Of a stretch of 52,678 bases of DNA, positions 1 through 8,838 are shown one piece after another. Source of the DNA: Candidatus Doudnabacteria bacterium. Lineage in GTDB: Bacteria; Patescibacteriota; Doudnabacteria; UBA920. Location: contig JAHFJJ010000006.1 of assembly GCA_023245895.1 (NCBI GenBank), forward strand, positions 1 to 52,678, read 5' to 3'. The notes beneath the pieces are model-generated. The model was not told the origin of the DNA and made no database searches. It was given only the letters and a program-made list of their open reading frames with translations. How positions within the stretch are numbered: position 1 is the stretch's first letter; every line of letters begins with the position of its first letter. The translations under genes were made by a program, and so were the position numbers.

Positions 1-518
1 TTAGCTTAGGCGGAATTGTTAATTCCACTTCCGTGCGTGTGGCCGGCAACCGGCTGGACAAGTCCATAATTGATTTTGTCAGAAAAAGGCACGGCTTGGC
101 CATTGGCGACCGCACCGCAGAGGAAATTAAAATTACCATTGGCAGCGCCCTGGGTTTGAATGAGGAAGAAGTTATGGAAGTAAAAGGGCGCGACATGATT
201 AGCGGATTGCCTAAAACCGTTACAGTTACCACCAACGAGGTCGTCCAGGCCATTTCGGACGACCTGACGGAAATTGCCCGCGCGGTAAAGAACGTGCTTC
301 AGGAAACGCCCCCGGAACTTGCCTCTGACATTATAGACAAAGGCATGGTCATGACCGGCGGCACGGCTTTGCTCCGCAACTTAGAACACTATATTTCCCA
401 AAGCGTAGGCGTGCCCTGCTTTTTGGCCGAAGAGCCCCTGCTCTGCGTGGCAAAAGGTACAGGCGTGGCGCTGGACAACCTCGACAGCTATAAAAAGAGC
501 ATATTAAGCGCAAAATAA
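1..518 (+). CDS. mreB: Rod shape-determining protein MreB, C-terminal part (5' truncated by window)
   Basis: Reading frame is open from base 3 (SLGGIVNSTSVRVAGNRLDKSIIDFVRKRHGLAIGDRTAEEIK...); MreB signature GDRTAEEIKI and GMVMTGGTALLRNL. Confidence 0.95.
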   Translation, partial: SLGGIVNSTSVRVAGNRLDKSIIDFVRKRHGLAIGDRTAEEIKITIGSALGLNEEEVMEVKGRDMISGLPKTVTVTTNEVVQAISDDLTEIARAVKNVLQETPPELASDIIDKGMVMTGGTALLRNLEHYISQSVGVPCFLAEEPLLCVAKGTGVALDNLDSYKKSILSAK

Positions 519-522
519 TATT

Positions 523-632
523 AATATATCGAATCAACGAACGGAACGAATCTGCGAAGGTCTACGAAATTACGAATTCGCTGCTTCGCAGAGCATTCGT
601 GGATTCGGCTAATTCGTAGATTCGATATATTG
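523..632. repeat. Imperfect palindromic repeat, 'CGAATC/GATTCG' word family (copy 1)
   Basis: atatcgaatcaacgaacg...ctaattcgtagattcgatatat; second copy at 42403-42509. Confidence 0.8.
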
Positions 633-711
633 ACGAATATCGAATATTTGCCAAATCTATAAAAAAGTTCTATAATAAAATCAAAACCATTTAAATTTAG
701 CCGAAACAAAA

Positions 712-1185
712 ATGCCAAAAAAGTCTTTTTATATTTTTTTAACAGCCCTGCTTGGGGTAATGTTATTTTTAATACTTCACCGCAGCGTGGTTTTTTTCTA
801 TCTTTACCTTCTGGCCGCGGGTGTTATTACTACCGACCTAAGCTATTACCAGTTTTTAGCCATAGATTATTTTACTTTAACCCTGACTTTAATGTTCGGC
901 GGATGGTACGGTATATGGCTGGGCATGTATTGGTATGAAAAAGTTTACGGCGAAAATTCACGCGGCGGCTTTGTGGATAACCTTTCGCGCCACTTATTTT
1001 TAGGCAGAAAAGACGGAAAGTTAGAAGCCCAACTGGCCGCAGCTAAAGAACGGGTGGAGGAAGACGTATGGCAGTTGGAAGATTTGGCCGATGCCGCCGT
1101 AGCCGAGGTTGCGGCCGCCAAACCGGCCAGGCGCAAAATTGTCCGCAAGCCGGCCGCAAAAAAAGTGAAACGTAAAGTAGTCTAA
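712..1185 (+). CDS. Membrane protein with Ala/Lys/Pro-rich basic C-terminal tail
   Basis: 157 aa ORF, N-terminal hydrophobic helices, tail AAAKPARRKIVRKPAAKKVKRKVV. Confidence 0.75.
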   Translation: MPKKSFYIFLTALLGVMLFLILHRSVVFFYLYLLAAGVITTDLSYYQFLAIDYFTLTLTLMFGGWYGIWLGMYWYEKVYGENSRGGFVDNLSRHLFLGRKDGKLEAQLAAAKERVEEDVWQLEDLADAAVAEVAAAKPARRKIVRKPAAKKVKRKVV

Positions 1186-1203
1186 AATTTGTTTTAAAAT
1201 TAT

Positions 1204-1617
1204 ATGACCGCGAAGAAATTTTTTCTTTTCAGCCTGTTGCAATGGGTAGCTTTTGTAATTTTAAAGGTTTGGGTTTTTAACAATGTTATTTTTGGAAATC
1301 CCGGTGTGCAGGAAATTTTCTTTTTCCTGCTTACAGGCGCAACAACCGCGGCTCTGGTTCGGCGCTTGGGGGTCTTAAATTACCTGGAATCGTTTTTCAT
1401 AATTATTACCTGGACGTTAACCGGCGTGCTGGTTGATTTGGTCTTTACATCCGCTTACACCGGGCTGTCCATTTTTGGCAGTAGCCAGTATTGGTGGGGG
1501 CTGTTTTGTATGGATTTATCCGTGTTTCTTTTCCACAAAAAACGCCACGTCCATATCCGCATGGAGCACGCGGCGCACCGCGCGGCGCTTAAGGCCCACG
1601 GCCGGGGGCATAATTAG
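1204..1617 (+). CDS. Hypothetical membrane protein
   Basis: 137 aa, multiple hydrophobic segments, co-oriented just downstream of 712-1185. Confidence 0.7.
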   Translation: MTAKKFFLFSLLQWVAFVILKVWVFNNVIFGNPGVQEIFFFLLTGATTAALVRRLGVLNYLESFFIIITWTLTGVLVDLVFTSAYTGLSIFGSSQYWWGLFCMDLSVFLFHKKRHVHIRMEHAAHRAALKAHGRGHN

Positions 1618-1708
1618 TTATCAAGTTAAAAGTTATAAAGTGAAATAAGTGGCTTGCGCTGCTTGTTTTTTTGTCGTAGTATAAAGGTGTACGAAAGTAT
1701 ACTTTATA

Positions 1709-1817
1709 AGAACCAAGATACAAGAATCAAGAACCAAAGAAATCCCAAGTTTTTAAATTTAAATATTAAAACCTTGGTTCTTTGTTGGTTCTTGCGATCT
1801 TGATTCTTGGATCTTAA
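1709..1817. repeat. Palindromic repeat, 'AAGAACCAAGA/TCTTGGTTCTT' word family (copy 1)
   Basis: aagaaccaagatacaagaatcaagaacc...ggttcttgcgatcttgattcttggatct; relatives at 34427-34594 and 46755-46833. Confidence 0.8.
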
Positions 1818-1821
1818 ATAT

Positions 1822-3204
1822 ATGCAATCCATCATCTTCCATCTGGATATGAACAGTTATTTCGCGTCCGTTGAACAGCAGGATAACCCAGCCTGGCGCG
1901 GACAGCCTTTGGGCGTGTGCGAGCATTTGGGCGGCATCATCATCGCGGCAAGCATAGAAGCCAAGCGCTGGGGCATAAAAACCGGTACGCCGGTATGGGA
2001 AGCAAGAAAAATCTACCCTAAAATTATCCTGACTAAAACCAGCCCTGACCGCTATAGGTTTTATATTAAGCGCGTAATGAAAGTAGCGGGCGATTATACT
2101 AATTTTGTTGAACAGGCCAGCATAGATGAAATGTATTTGGATGTGACGAGAGTTTGTAATTTAGTTGCACCTGTCATTACGAGGAGCGCAGAAGGCGAAG
2201 CAGTCTTATCAGGGAAGAAAGATCGCTTCGGCTGCACTCGCGATGACACAGACGTAGGTCCTTTTGAAGAAGCCATAAAAATTGCCAAAGAAATTAAGCG
2301 CAGGATGAAAACGGAAGTTGGGGATTGGCTTACTTGCAGTATTGGCATTGCGGACAATAAGCTTTTGGCAAAAATCGCGTCAGATTTACAAAAGCCGGAT
2401 GGGATGGTTGTTATCGTTGGCGAGAACAAGGGGAATCCTTGCGCAGCGCAAGGATTCCCCTTGTTGTACAGCAAAACTGATCTTTATCAAAAACTTAAAT
2501 TAACCGACATCCCCGGCATAGCCAGAAGGCAGGAGAAAAATTTGAACAAGCTGGGCATAAGAACTTTGCTGGATTTAAAAAGTTACCCGCTTAGCAAACT
2601 GGTGGCGCGGTTTGGGATTAACGGCTATCATCTCCACAGCATGGGCCAGCTGGAAGGCAGTTGGAAGCCGGAAGTCCAAGCGGACGACGAAATTAAATCT
2701 ATCGGCCATATGTACACTCTCCCCAGGGAGTTTAGGGAAAAAAAGTTTTTCGCGCCGGTGCTTTATAAGTTGTGCGAAATGGTTGCCGCGCGCTTGCGCA
2801 AGCAGGGGCTTATGGGCAATATAATCCATTTTTATATCCGCGATAAAGACTATAACTCTTTTGGCGAAAGCAAGAAATTGGGTTTTTGTGTTTATGACGG
2901 GCGGGAGGTATTTGTCCAATGCATGAGAATTTTTGAAAACATTAACCTGTCGCCCGGGGAATTTTCCGCCGGAGGCGGATCCGCCTTTGGCGGAAAACTC
3001 ATTGGCGTTACCGTGGCCGGCCTTAGGCCTTACGCCGCGCAGTTAAGCCTGTTTGGGCACGAGGAAAGGATTAAAAGGCTAAGTTCTGCCTTAGACAAGA
3101 TAAACGGCAAATACGGCGCCTTTACGGTCTGCCGCGCGCCTATTTTGGGCGCCAAAGGCGCTTTTCAGGACTCAGTAGGGTTTGGGAGGATAAAGGAAAA
3201 GTGA
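1822..3204 (+). CDS. dinB: DNA polymerase IV (Y-family)
   Basis: MQSIIFHLDMNSYFASVEQQ, YxxxxxQASIDEMYLDVT, CSIGIADNKLLAKIASDLQKPDGM; ATG at 1822 preferred over 1807, which lies in the upstream repeat. Confidence 0.95.
   Translation: MQSIIFHLDMNSYFASVEQQDNPAWRGQPLGVCEHLGGIIIAASIEAKRWGIKTGTPVWEARKIYPKIILTKTSPDRYRFYIKRVMKVAGDYTNFVEQASIDEMYLDVTRVCNLVAPVITRSAEGEAVLSGKKDRFGCTRDDTDVGPFEEAIKIAKEIKRRMKTEVGDWLTCSIGIADNKLLAKIASDLQKPDGMVVIVGENKGNPCAAQGFPLLYSKTDLYQKLKLTDIPGIARRQEKNLNKLGIRTLLDLKSYPLSKLVARFGINGYHLHSMGQLEGSWKPEVQADDEIKSIGHMYTLPREFREKKFFAPVLYKLCEMVAARLRKQGLMGNIIHFYIRDKDYNSFGESKKLGFCVYDGREVFVQCMRIFENINLSPGEFSAGGGSAFGGKLIGVTVAGLRPYAAQLSLFGHEERIKRLSSALDKINGKYGAFTVCRAPILGAKGAFQDSVGFGRIKEK
2171..2251. 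repeat. 81-nt palindromic repeat (TGTCATTGCGAG family) in frame inside dinB
   Basis: ctgtcattacgaggagcgcagaaggcgaagcagtct...gatcgcttcggctgcactcgcgatgacacag; relatives at 22349, 30627 and 37857. Confidence 0.9.
2426..2464. repeat. 39-nt perfect palindrome (19-bp arms, 1-nt loop) in frame inside dinB
   Basis: acaaggggaatccttgcgc a gcgcaaggattccccttgt. Confidence 0.95.
2962..2997. repeat. 36-nt near-perfect palindrome (17-bp arms) in frame inside dinB
   Basis: ttttccgccggaggcgg at ccgcctttggcggaaaa; encodes low-complexity FSAGGGSAFGGK. Confidence 0.9.
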
Positions 3205-3246
3205 AAACGTGCTATAATATAGGCATAAGTAAATAACATCAATTCT

Positions 3247-3441
3247 ATGAATGCAGAAGTCCAAATTCCCGAATCGGAAAGAAAATTTACTGCTCATAAG
3301 CTTCCAAAAAAAACAACTTGGGCAGAAGGTTTTGAGGAAGCAGGTGTAAAAGATATTTATAAACCCGAACCTGGGTCTGAGCATGGGGTGAATACGGAAG
3401 ACGTAATGCGCCGGAAGACCCGTGAGGCCAAAAATAACTAA
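3247..3441 (+). CDS. Small hypothetical protein
   Basis: 64 aa ORF in an intergenic-free position, TATAAT-like box upstream (gctataatatag). Confidence 0.55.
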   Translation: MNAEVQIPESERKFTAHKLPKKTTWAEGFEEAGVKDIYKPEPGSEHGVNTEDVMRRKTREAKNN

Positions 3442-3544
3442 ATTAATAGCTTAAATATAAAAGCCCTGCGAGAGGGTTTTTATATTTTTTAAATTTGTGG
3501 TATAATAAAGCCAATAAATTAACTTGCGAAACTCAAACAAAATT

Positions 3545-3808
3545 ATGGCAGGGGAGGATTATAAACAAATACTAACTGAACTGGTCCAGAAACAAATGGT
3601 TGTTTTGGGGCCGAATATTGCTTTGGACAAGGCTCGCCAGGTGGCCGGGCTGTCGCTTTCCGACCAAGGCGCGGTTTTGGCAATTACCGGCGAGCCTAAA
3701 ATGGTTTTAAAAGCCCTGGCCGAAGAATACATCCTTCTTTCCGGCCCTGTGGCCAAAATGACTTTGGCATCGCTAATGGAAAAATATCCTTCAATTAAAG
3801 GCTTGTAG
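3545..3808 (+). CDS. Small hypothetical protein (87 aa)
   Basis: MAGEDYKQILTELVQKQMVVLGPNIALDKARQ...; ATG at 3545. Confidence 0.7.
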   Translation: MAGEDYKQILTELVQKQMVVLGPNIALDKARQVAGLSLSDQGAVLAITGEPKMVLKALAEEYILLSGPVAKMTLASLMEKYPSIKGL

Positions 3809-3809
3809 C

Positions 3810-3896
3810 CTTCTACTAAATACGAAAGGATACTAAATACTAAACATAAGAATTGCTCTTTAGTATTTTCGTATTTTTTAGTATTTAGTAGAAGAT
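3810..3896. repeat. Palindromic repeat, 'CTACTAAATACGAAA/TTTAGTATTTAGTAG' family (copy 1)
   Basis: ttctactaaatacgaaagg...ttttagtatttagtagaag; related copies 5641-5724 and 24623-24709. Confidence 0.85.
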
Positions 3897-3906
3897 TGAA
3901 ACAAAA

Positions 3907-5607
3907 ATGATTATCAATATCCTTTTAATAATAGATTTCCTCATCCTGGCTATTGTGCTTAGCGCTTATATTTACGCGTCCGTAAAAGAACGCAGGTATC
4001 TGCGCATAAAAGCCGGCCAGTCTTTGGAGCTGCAGCAAAAAGTTTACCAGGCTGAAGTTTTAAGGGAAATTAGCGAACGTATTGGCTACTCTTTGGACAC
4101 GGCCAGGATAGTGGATATTATTATTAGCAGCCTCGGCAACCTGCTGGACTACGACGCGGTTTCTTATATGGTGCTGGAAGCGGACAATAAGGCCGCTTTT
4201 AAATGCAGGGTAGAAAATTCAGTTAACCATGACTTCATAGAAGAGGTTAAGGAAAAAATGTTAATGTCCTACGAGGCCATTTTAAACCAAAAGCTTGTTC
4301 CCAAGTCTGTAGACGAAAGCGTGACCGGAAATATTTTGGACGACAACTTAAAAGTGCGGGTAGAATCTTTTTTCAACCTGCCGGTGGTAATTTCCCAAAA
4401 ATTAGTCGGCCTAATTAACGTCGCCTCGGTCCACAAAGGCCGCTACGGTTCCGAGCAGGCCTCCATTTTATACACAATTATAAACCAGGCGGCTACGGCC
4501 GTAGACAAACTCCAGGAAGTTTTGGAAAGCGAAAAAGGCAAACTGTCGGCTATTATTTATTCTTTGACCGACGGGGTTATTACTGTAGATTTGGAAAACC
4601 GGCTAACAGTTTATAATCCGGTTATTAAGGACATTTTGGAAATAAAGTCTGCGGAATCTCCCGACAAACCGCTGACCATGTTTGATATTATAGACAGTTT
4701 GGCCGGTAAGGTGGATTTGCGCACCAAAATTGAACAGGCCGTGGCGGAAAACAAAACCATAACCCTGCCCGAAGTTTTGCTGAAAGACAAAGCCCTGGAA
4801 ATGACCATATCCCCGGTTAAGGACAACCAGGGCAATACCATAGCGGCCAGCGTGCTTTTCCATGACATTACCACGGAAAAAACTTTGGAAAAAACGCGTC
4901 AGGAATTTACGGCTATGATGGTGCATGAACTGCGGGCTCCTTTAACTGCCGTGCGCTGGTCTTCGGAGTCCTTGCTTAAGAATTTGGCCGCGGCTTCAGG
5001 GATAGAGCCTGCTAAAGTTAAGGATACTGTAGTTACAATTGAAACCGCGTCCAACAACATGCTGGAACTGGTTAACGATTTGCTCGACGTGGCAAAAATT
5101 GAATCCGGAAAGTTTGAGCTAAACGTCCAGGACTACGATTTAGTCGAGCTGGTTAATGAGCAGGTAAAAGCTTTTCGGCCGCAAGCGGAAATTAAGCATT
5201 TGACCATCGGCGTGAGCGCTCCGGACAAGTGTGTTTTGAAATTTGATAAAATTAGGATTGGCCAGGTTTTGGGGAATTTACTGAGCAACGCAATTAAGTA
5301 TAGCGACGCGGGTGAAATAGTTGTGAATGTGGGTATGAAGCAGGACGAAAACAAGGCCGTGGTCGGCATTAAAGATACCGGCATCGGCGTTTCCCATGAA
5401 GACCTGGCCCAGTTGTTTTCCAAGTTTAAACAGCTAAAAACCGGCGACCACGCCAAAAAGGGCACCGGCTTGGGCTTAGTGGTGAGCCGCGGGATTGTGG
5501 AGGCGCACGGCGGCAGGATTTGGGCTGAGAGCGCGGGCGAGAATCTAGGTTCAACTTTTGCCTTTTCTTTGCCGGTGGACGGCAAACAGCCGGCTGTTGC
5601 AAAATAG
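3907..5607 (+). CDS. Membrane-anchored sensor histidine kinase (GAF + PAS + HisKA + HATPase)
   Basis: N-terminal TM, MMVHELRAPLTAVRWSSESL H-box, NLLSNAIKYSDAGEI N-box, DTGIGVSHEDLAQLFSKF, GTGLGLVVSRGIVEAHGG. Confidence 0.95.
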   Translation: MIINILLIIDFLILAIVLSAYIYASVKERRYLRIKAGQSLELQQKVYQAEVLREISERIGYSLDTARIVDIIISSLGNLLDYDAVSYMVLEADNKAAFKCRVENSVNHDFIEEVKEKMLMSYEAILNQKLVPKSVDESVTGNILDDNLKVRVESFFNLPVVISQKLVGLINVASVHKGRYGSEQASILYTIINQAATAVDKLQEVLESEKGKLSAIIYSLTDGVITVDLENRLTVYNPVIKDILEIKSAESPDKPLTMFDIIDSLAGKVDLRTKIEQAVAENKTITLPEVLLKDKALEMTISPVKDNQGNTIAASVLFHDITTEKTLEKTRQEFTAMMVHELRAPLTAVRWSSESLLKNLAAASGIEPAKVKDTVVTIETASNNMLELVNDLLDVAKIESGKFELNVQDYDLVELVNEQVKAFRPQAEIKHLTIGVSAPDKCVLKFDKIRIGQVLGNLLSNAIKYSDAGEIVVNVGMKQDENKAVVGIKDTGIGVSHEDLAQLFSKFKQLKTGDHAKKGTGLGLVVSRGIVEAHGGRIWAESAGENLGSTFAFSLPVDGKQPAVAK

Positions 5608-5640
5608 AGGGTAATAAACTATATTATAAGTGTAATTAAA

Positions 5641-5724
5641 CTGTCTTTACTAACTACGAATCGGTTACTAATATACTAATAAAATTGCTTAGAATTAGTA
5701 TAAATTAGTAGTTCGCAAAGACAG
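5641..5724. repeat. Palindromic repeat, CTACTAA-type family (diverged copy)
   Basis: ctgtctttactaactacgaat...attagtataaattagtagttcgcaaagacag. Confidence 0.75.
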
Positions 5725-5739
5725 AAAGAAAGAATCTAT

Positions 5740-6117
5740 ATGGCAAAAATTGTAGTCGCGGAAGACGACAAACTTATCTCGGGCTCCCTGTGTGATGCGT
5801 TAAAAGCTGAAAGCCATGAGCCTACGCCTGCTTACGACGGACAGGAGGCTTTGGATAAGATTAAAGAACTCATTCCGGACCTGGTACTGCTGGACATTAT
5901 GATGCCCAAAATGGACGGTATATCGGTACTTACGGAACTTAGGGCAAACGCCCCTACGGCCGAAGTCCCGGTAATTGTATTAACCAATATAGGGGACGTT
6001 GAAACCATAAGTAAAATTGTTTCCGCCGGAGCCGCGGACTATTTGCTTAAGTCCGACCAGTCGGTAGACGACATTATTACCAAGGTTAAGGACGTTTTGG
6101 CAAGGAAAGCCGTATAG
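5740..6117 (+). CDS. Response regulator receiver domain protein
   Basis: KIVVAEDDKLI, LVLLDIMMPKMDGI, VIVLTNIG, AADYLLKS; directly downstream of the kinase. Confidence 0.95.
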   Translation: MAKIVVAEDDKLISGSLCDALKAESHEPTPAYDGQEALDKIKELIPDLVLLDIMMPKMDGISVLTELRANAPTAEVPVIVLTNIGDVETISKIVSAGAADYLLKSDQSVDDIITKVKDVLARKAV

Positions 6118-6119
6118 TA

Positions 6120-6224
6120 GTAATCGCAAATATACAAATTGTGGCAAATATACAAATCTTAAATATTGCCGCTAAGTCTTTATGGCAGTATTTGTATATT
6201 TGTCTTGATTTGTTTATTTGAGAG
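6120..6224. repeat. Palindromic repeat, 'CAAATATACAAAT' family (intact loop copy)
   Basis: cgcaaatatacaaattgtggcaaatatacaaatct...agtatttgtatatttgtcttgatttgtttatttg; arms recur flanking the GxxExxY gene at 43341-43800. Confidence 0.85.
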
Positions 6225-6233
6225 CCCTACATT

Positions 6234-6653
6234 ATGAAGATTATCCTCCAAGATAACAACAATTTTGTCCTGCGTTTTGACAAAGGCGACGAAGTTATTA
6301 CAGGTTTGGCTGAATTTATGAAAAGCCAGAAAGTCGGCGCCTGCTCTTTTAGCGGCATAGGGGCCGCCAGTGAAGTCGCAATTGGTTTTTATAACCCCTT
6401 TTTAAAAAATTTCAGGCAAAAACCTTACGCCGAAGAGTTAGAAATTATTTCTTTAAACGGCACCGGCGCGTTGAAGGCCGGCCAGCCTGCCATACACGCC
6501 CACGGCATGTTTGGGAGAAACGACTTCAGCACCTTGGGCGGACATGTTTTTAAGCTTGTGGTTTCTGCTACCTGTGAAATTTCATTAAAACAGCTTAATG
6601 GAGAAATGAAGCGCGAACCTAACACGGAGGTTAATTTGGATACTTTAGTGTAG
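6234..6653 (+). CDS. PPC/DUF296-domain DNA-binding-like protein
   Basis: LRFDKGDEVITGLAEFMKSQKVGACSFSGIGAASEVAIGFYN...HAHGMFGRNDFSTLGGHVF. Confidence 0.9.
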   Translation: MKIILQDNNNFVLRFDKGDEVITGLAEFMKSQKVGACSFSGIGAASEVAIGFYNPFLKNFRQKPYAEELEIISLNGTGALKAGQPAIHAHGMFGRNDFSTLGGHVFKLVVSATCEISLKQLNGEMKREPNTEVNLDTLV

Positions 6654-6702
6654 TTGCCTGATTTATCAGGCTTTAAGCAAGCCCAATAAATTGGGCAACT
6701 AC
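6650..6702. repeat. Palindromic repeat GTAGTTGCC...GGCAACTAC (copy 1)
   Basis: gtagttgcctgatttatcaggctttaagcaagcccaataaattgggcaactac; second copy 46637-46687 in the opposite internal orientation. Confidence 0.95.
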
Positions 6703-6703
6703 A

Positions 6704-7177
6704 ATGGAAAACAGACAATTTTTTGTTATCGCGCATAATATCCGTTCACTTTTAAATGTCGGCTCAATCTTTCGCACGGCCGACGCTTTTGGAGTTACAA
6801 AAATATATTTAACCGGCTACACCGGCACGCCCGGAAATATTTTGCACAAAAACCGTATGGCTAAAGTTGCTTTGGGAGCGGAAAGCTGGGTGCCGTGGGA
6901 GTACCAAAAGTCGCCGGGCAGATTGATTAAGAAATTAAAATCTGATGGAGTAAATATCATCGCGCTAGAAAAAACCCAAGGCGCAATGAATCTATCAAAA
7001 TTCAAACCTAAATTTCCCCTGGCTTTGGTTTTGGGTGAAGAAGTTAGGGGAGTATCACCGGCACTTTTAAAGCTTTGTGATAAAGTCGTCCAAATTCCCA
7101 TGCTGGGTAAAAAGGAAAGCCTGAATGTCTCGGTGGCTTTCGGCGTGGCTGCATTTTGTGTCAGCCAAAAAAGTTGA
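6704..7177 (+). CDS. TrmH/SpoU family RNA 2'-O-methyltransferase
   Basis: HNIRSLLNVGSIFRTADAFGVTKIYLTG, LALVLGEEVRGVSPALLKLCDKVVQIPMLGKKESLNVSVAFGVAAF. Confidence 0.95.
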   Translation: MENRQFFVIAHNIRSLLNVGSIFRTADAFGVTKIYLTGYTGTPGNILHKNRMAKVALGAESWVPWEYQKSPGRLIKKLKSDGVNIIALEKTQGAMNLSKFKPKFPLALVLGEEVRGVSPALLKLCDKVVQIPMLGKKESLNVSVAFGVAAFCVSQKS

Positions 7178-7241
7178 CACTATAAGCGGTTTTGATATAA
7201 TCCACACCAGCAAAGACTGGCAGATTGTACTGGGAGGAAAT

Positions 7242-7472
7242 ATGAGGGGACAGGTTAAAGTCGGCAGTGAGATTTTTGATCTTCAAAAAAATTGGACCGA
7301 GGAGGAATTTTTAGTCCATAAGGTAGACGCGAAGGCAGACCCAAAAACCGTCTTGTTTGTAGACGACCCAAGGTCGGGAGCTACAAGGACAGTCCTTTTT
7401 TGCCATGCGGTATGGTATGACCCCAGCGTCAAGCAAATGCCTAATCCGTTCAGCTTAAGAAGGCAAAGTTAG
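7242..7472 (+). CDS. Small hypothetical protein (76 aa), SD-led orphan gene
   Basis: tgggaggaaatATG; own promoter (TTGACA-16-TATAAT at about 7185) and terminator 7518-7553. Confidence 0.7.
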   Translation: MRGQVKVGSEIFDLQKNWTEEEFLVHKVDAKADPKTVLFVDDPRSGATRTVLFCHAVWYDPSVKQMPNPFSLRRQS

Positions 7473-7517
7473 TTCCCCGCGTACTCGCGCCCACGCTAGA
7501 TTTCCAAGACACAACTA

Positions 7518-7553
7518 AAGACCGCCTAACGGAATTTGTTAGGCGGTCTTAAA
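7518..7553 (+). terminator. Rho-independent terminator-like hairpin
   Basis: agaccgcctaacggaatttgttaggcggtct. Confidence 0.75.
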
Positions 7554-7648
7554 ATTGACATTATATCCCAGTTGTTCCTATAATAAGGCCACAAGGAGGC
7601 GCTAATGAATAAACAGCGTATCGTTTACATCTACAACGACCAAGTCGA

Positions 7649-7834
7649 GTGAAGAGAGGAGGGGATCTTTATATCTGGCCATTTGGCCGTTGGTCTCCGA
7701 TTATTTTCGGAAGGCAGGAGGTGGTTGACGATCACGCAGTACCTTTAGGAGCTCCTTGCGAACCATTTTCACATTATCACATTTCCGCCGGCAACCAGCC
7801 GGCTATACAATTTGCCGCAAGGACGCTACCTTAG
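7649..7834 (+). CDS. Small ORF coupled (GTGA overlap) to a 15-codon SD-led leader ORF at 7605-7652
   Basis: TTGACA-18-TATAAT, aaggaggcgctaATG, leader MNKQRIVYIYNDQVE*, then GTG start at 7649. Confidence 0.4.
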   Translation: MKRGGDLYIWPFGRWSPIIFGRQEVVDDHAVPLGAPCEPFSHYHISAGNQPAIQFAARTLP

Positions 7835-7977
7835 GCAAACGGAGGGCCTGGTAAGCTCTCCAAACCGAGGGGGAGTACGGCAAAACTCCCCCTCAAATTC
7901 AAATTGGGCATTATCCCTTGACAACAAGGTAGCTGTGGATATATAATAAGAATATCTAATAAATAAGCCCTATTCTT

Positions 7978-8838
7978 ATGAAATACACAATAGCTAACTT
8001 TAATAAGGTTTTTAAGACTGATGATGACTGTTTAGCTTATGTTTTCAAGTATCGGTTCGGTAATCCTGCTTGCCCCAAGTGCGAAAATATGGCGTGGTAT
8101 AAGGTTAATAATCGTAAGTGTTGGGCTTGTGGCAAGTGTGGCTATCAGATTCATCCTTTGGCTGGCACTATCTTTCACAAATCCGATACCCCTTTAAAAT
8201 CTTGGTTCTTTGCTATCTACAAATTCGCTAACTCCCGTAATGGCGTATCGGCTAAGGAGTTGGAGCGTGATTTAGGCGTTACTTACAAGACTGCTTGGAG
8301 AATGGCTAAACAAATTAGGAAACTCTTTGAATCGGGCAGTTTTAAGCTAAACGGAACGGTTGAGGTTGATGATTCCTATATGGAGAAAACTACAAGGCAT
8401 ATCTCTAAAACTGAAACTCCAAAGGCTTTAGCTATGGTTCAACGTGGGGGAGCAGTTAAGGCGGTAGTTATCCGTAAAGCAGGTATGCTTAATGCTTTGC
8501 CAATGGTTCAAAGTGAAGTAGAAAAGGGTAGTAACATAATGACGGATTCAGCCCCGCTGTATATAGGCAATTTACCAGACTATAAACATCAAGCTATCAA
8601 TCACTCTAAAGGTCATCACGCAAGGGGAGAAGTCCATACTCAAAGCGTGGACTCATTCTTTGCCCAAGTAAAGCGTTCTATTTCAGGGACTTACCACCAA
8701 GTTTCCGAGAAGTATTTGCAGTCTTACTTGGACGAGTTTTCTTGGAGGCTTTCAAACTCCCGTTCGGGGATTCCACTTTTCCTTTTGATGTTAAATCGGA
8801 TTTGCCAATTGCCAGATGTAGGAGTTGAAAAAATTTAA
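7978..8838 (+). CDS. IS1595 family (ISXO2-like) transposase
   Basis: CPKCEN...CWACGKCGYQIHPLAGTIFHKSDTPLKSWFFAIY zinc ribbon, EVDDSYMEKTTR, HSVDSFFAQVKRSISGTYHQVSEKYLQSYLDEFSWRLSNS. Confidence 0.95.
   Translation: MKYTIANFNKVFKTDDDCLAYVFKYRFGNPACPKCENMAWYKVNNRKCWACGKCGYQIHPLAGTIFHKSDTPLKSWFFAIYKFANSRNGVSAKELERDLGVTYKTAWRMAKQIRKLFESGSFKLNGTVEVDDSYMEKTTRHISKTETPKALAMVQRGGAVKAVVIRKAGMLNALPMVQSEVEKGSNIMTDSAPLYIGNLPDYKHQAINHSKGHHARGEVHTQSVDSFFAQVKRSISGTYHQVSEKYLQSYLDEFSWRLSNSRSGIPLFLLMLNRICQLPDVGVEKI

Noticed and set aside
2094-2474. Antisense ORF (126 aa) over dinB
   Set aside because: Opposite a strongly supported gene, composition-driven, no domain.
5133-5585. Antisense ORF (150 aa) over the histidine kinase
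   Set aside because: Kinase motifs on the plus strand are decisive; antisense translation is low complexity.
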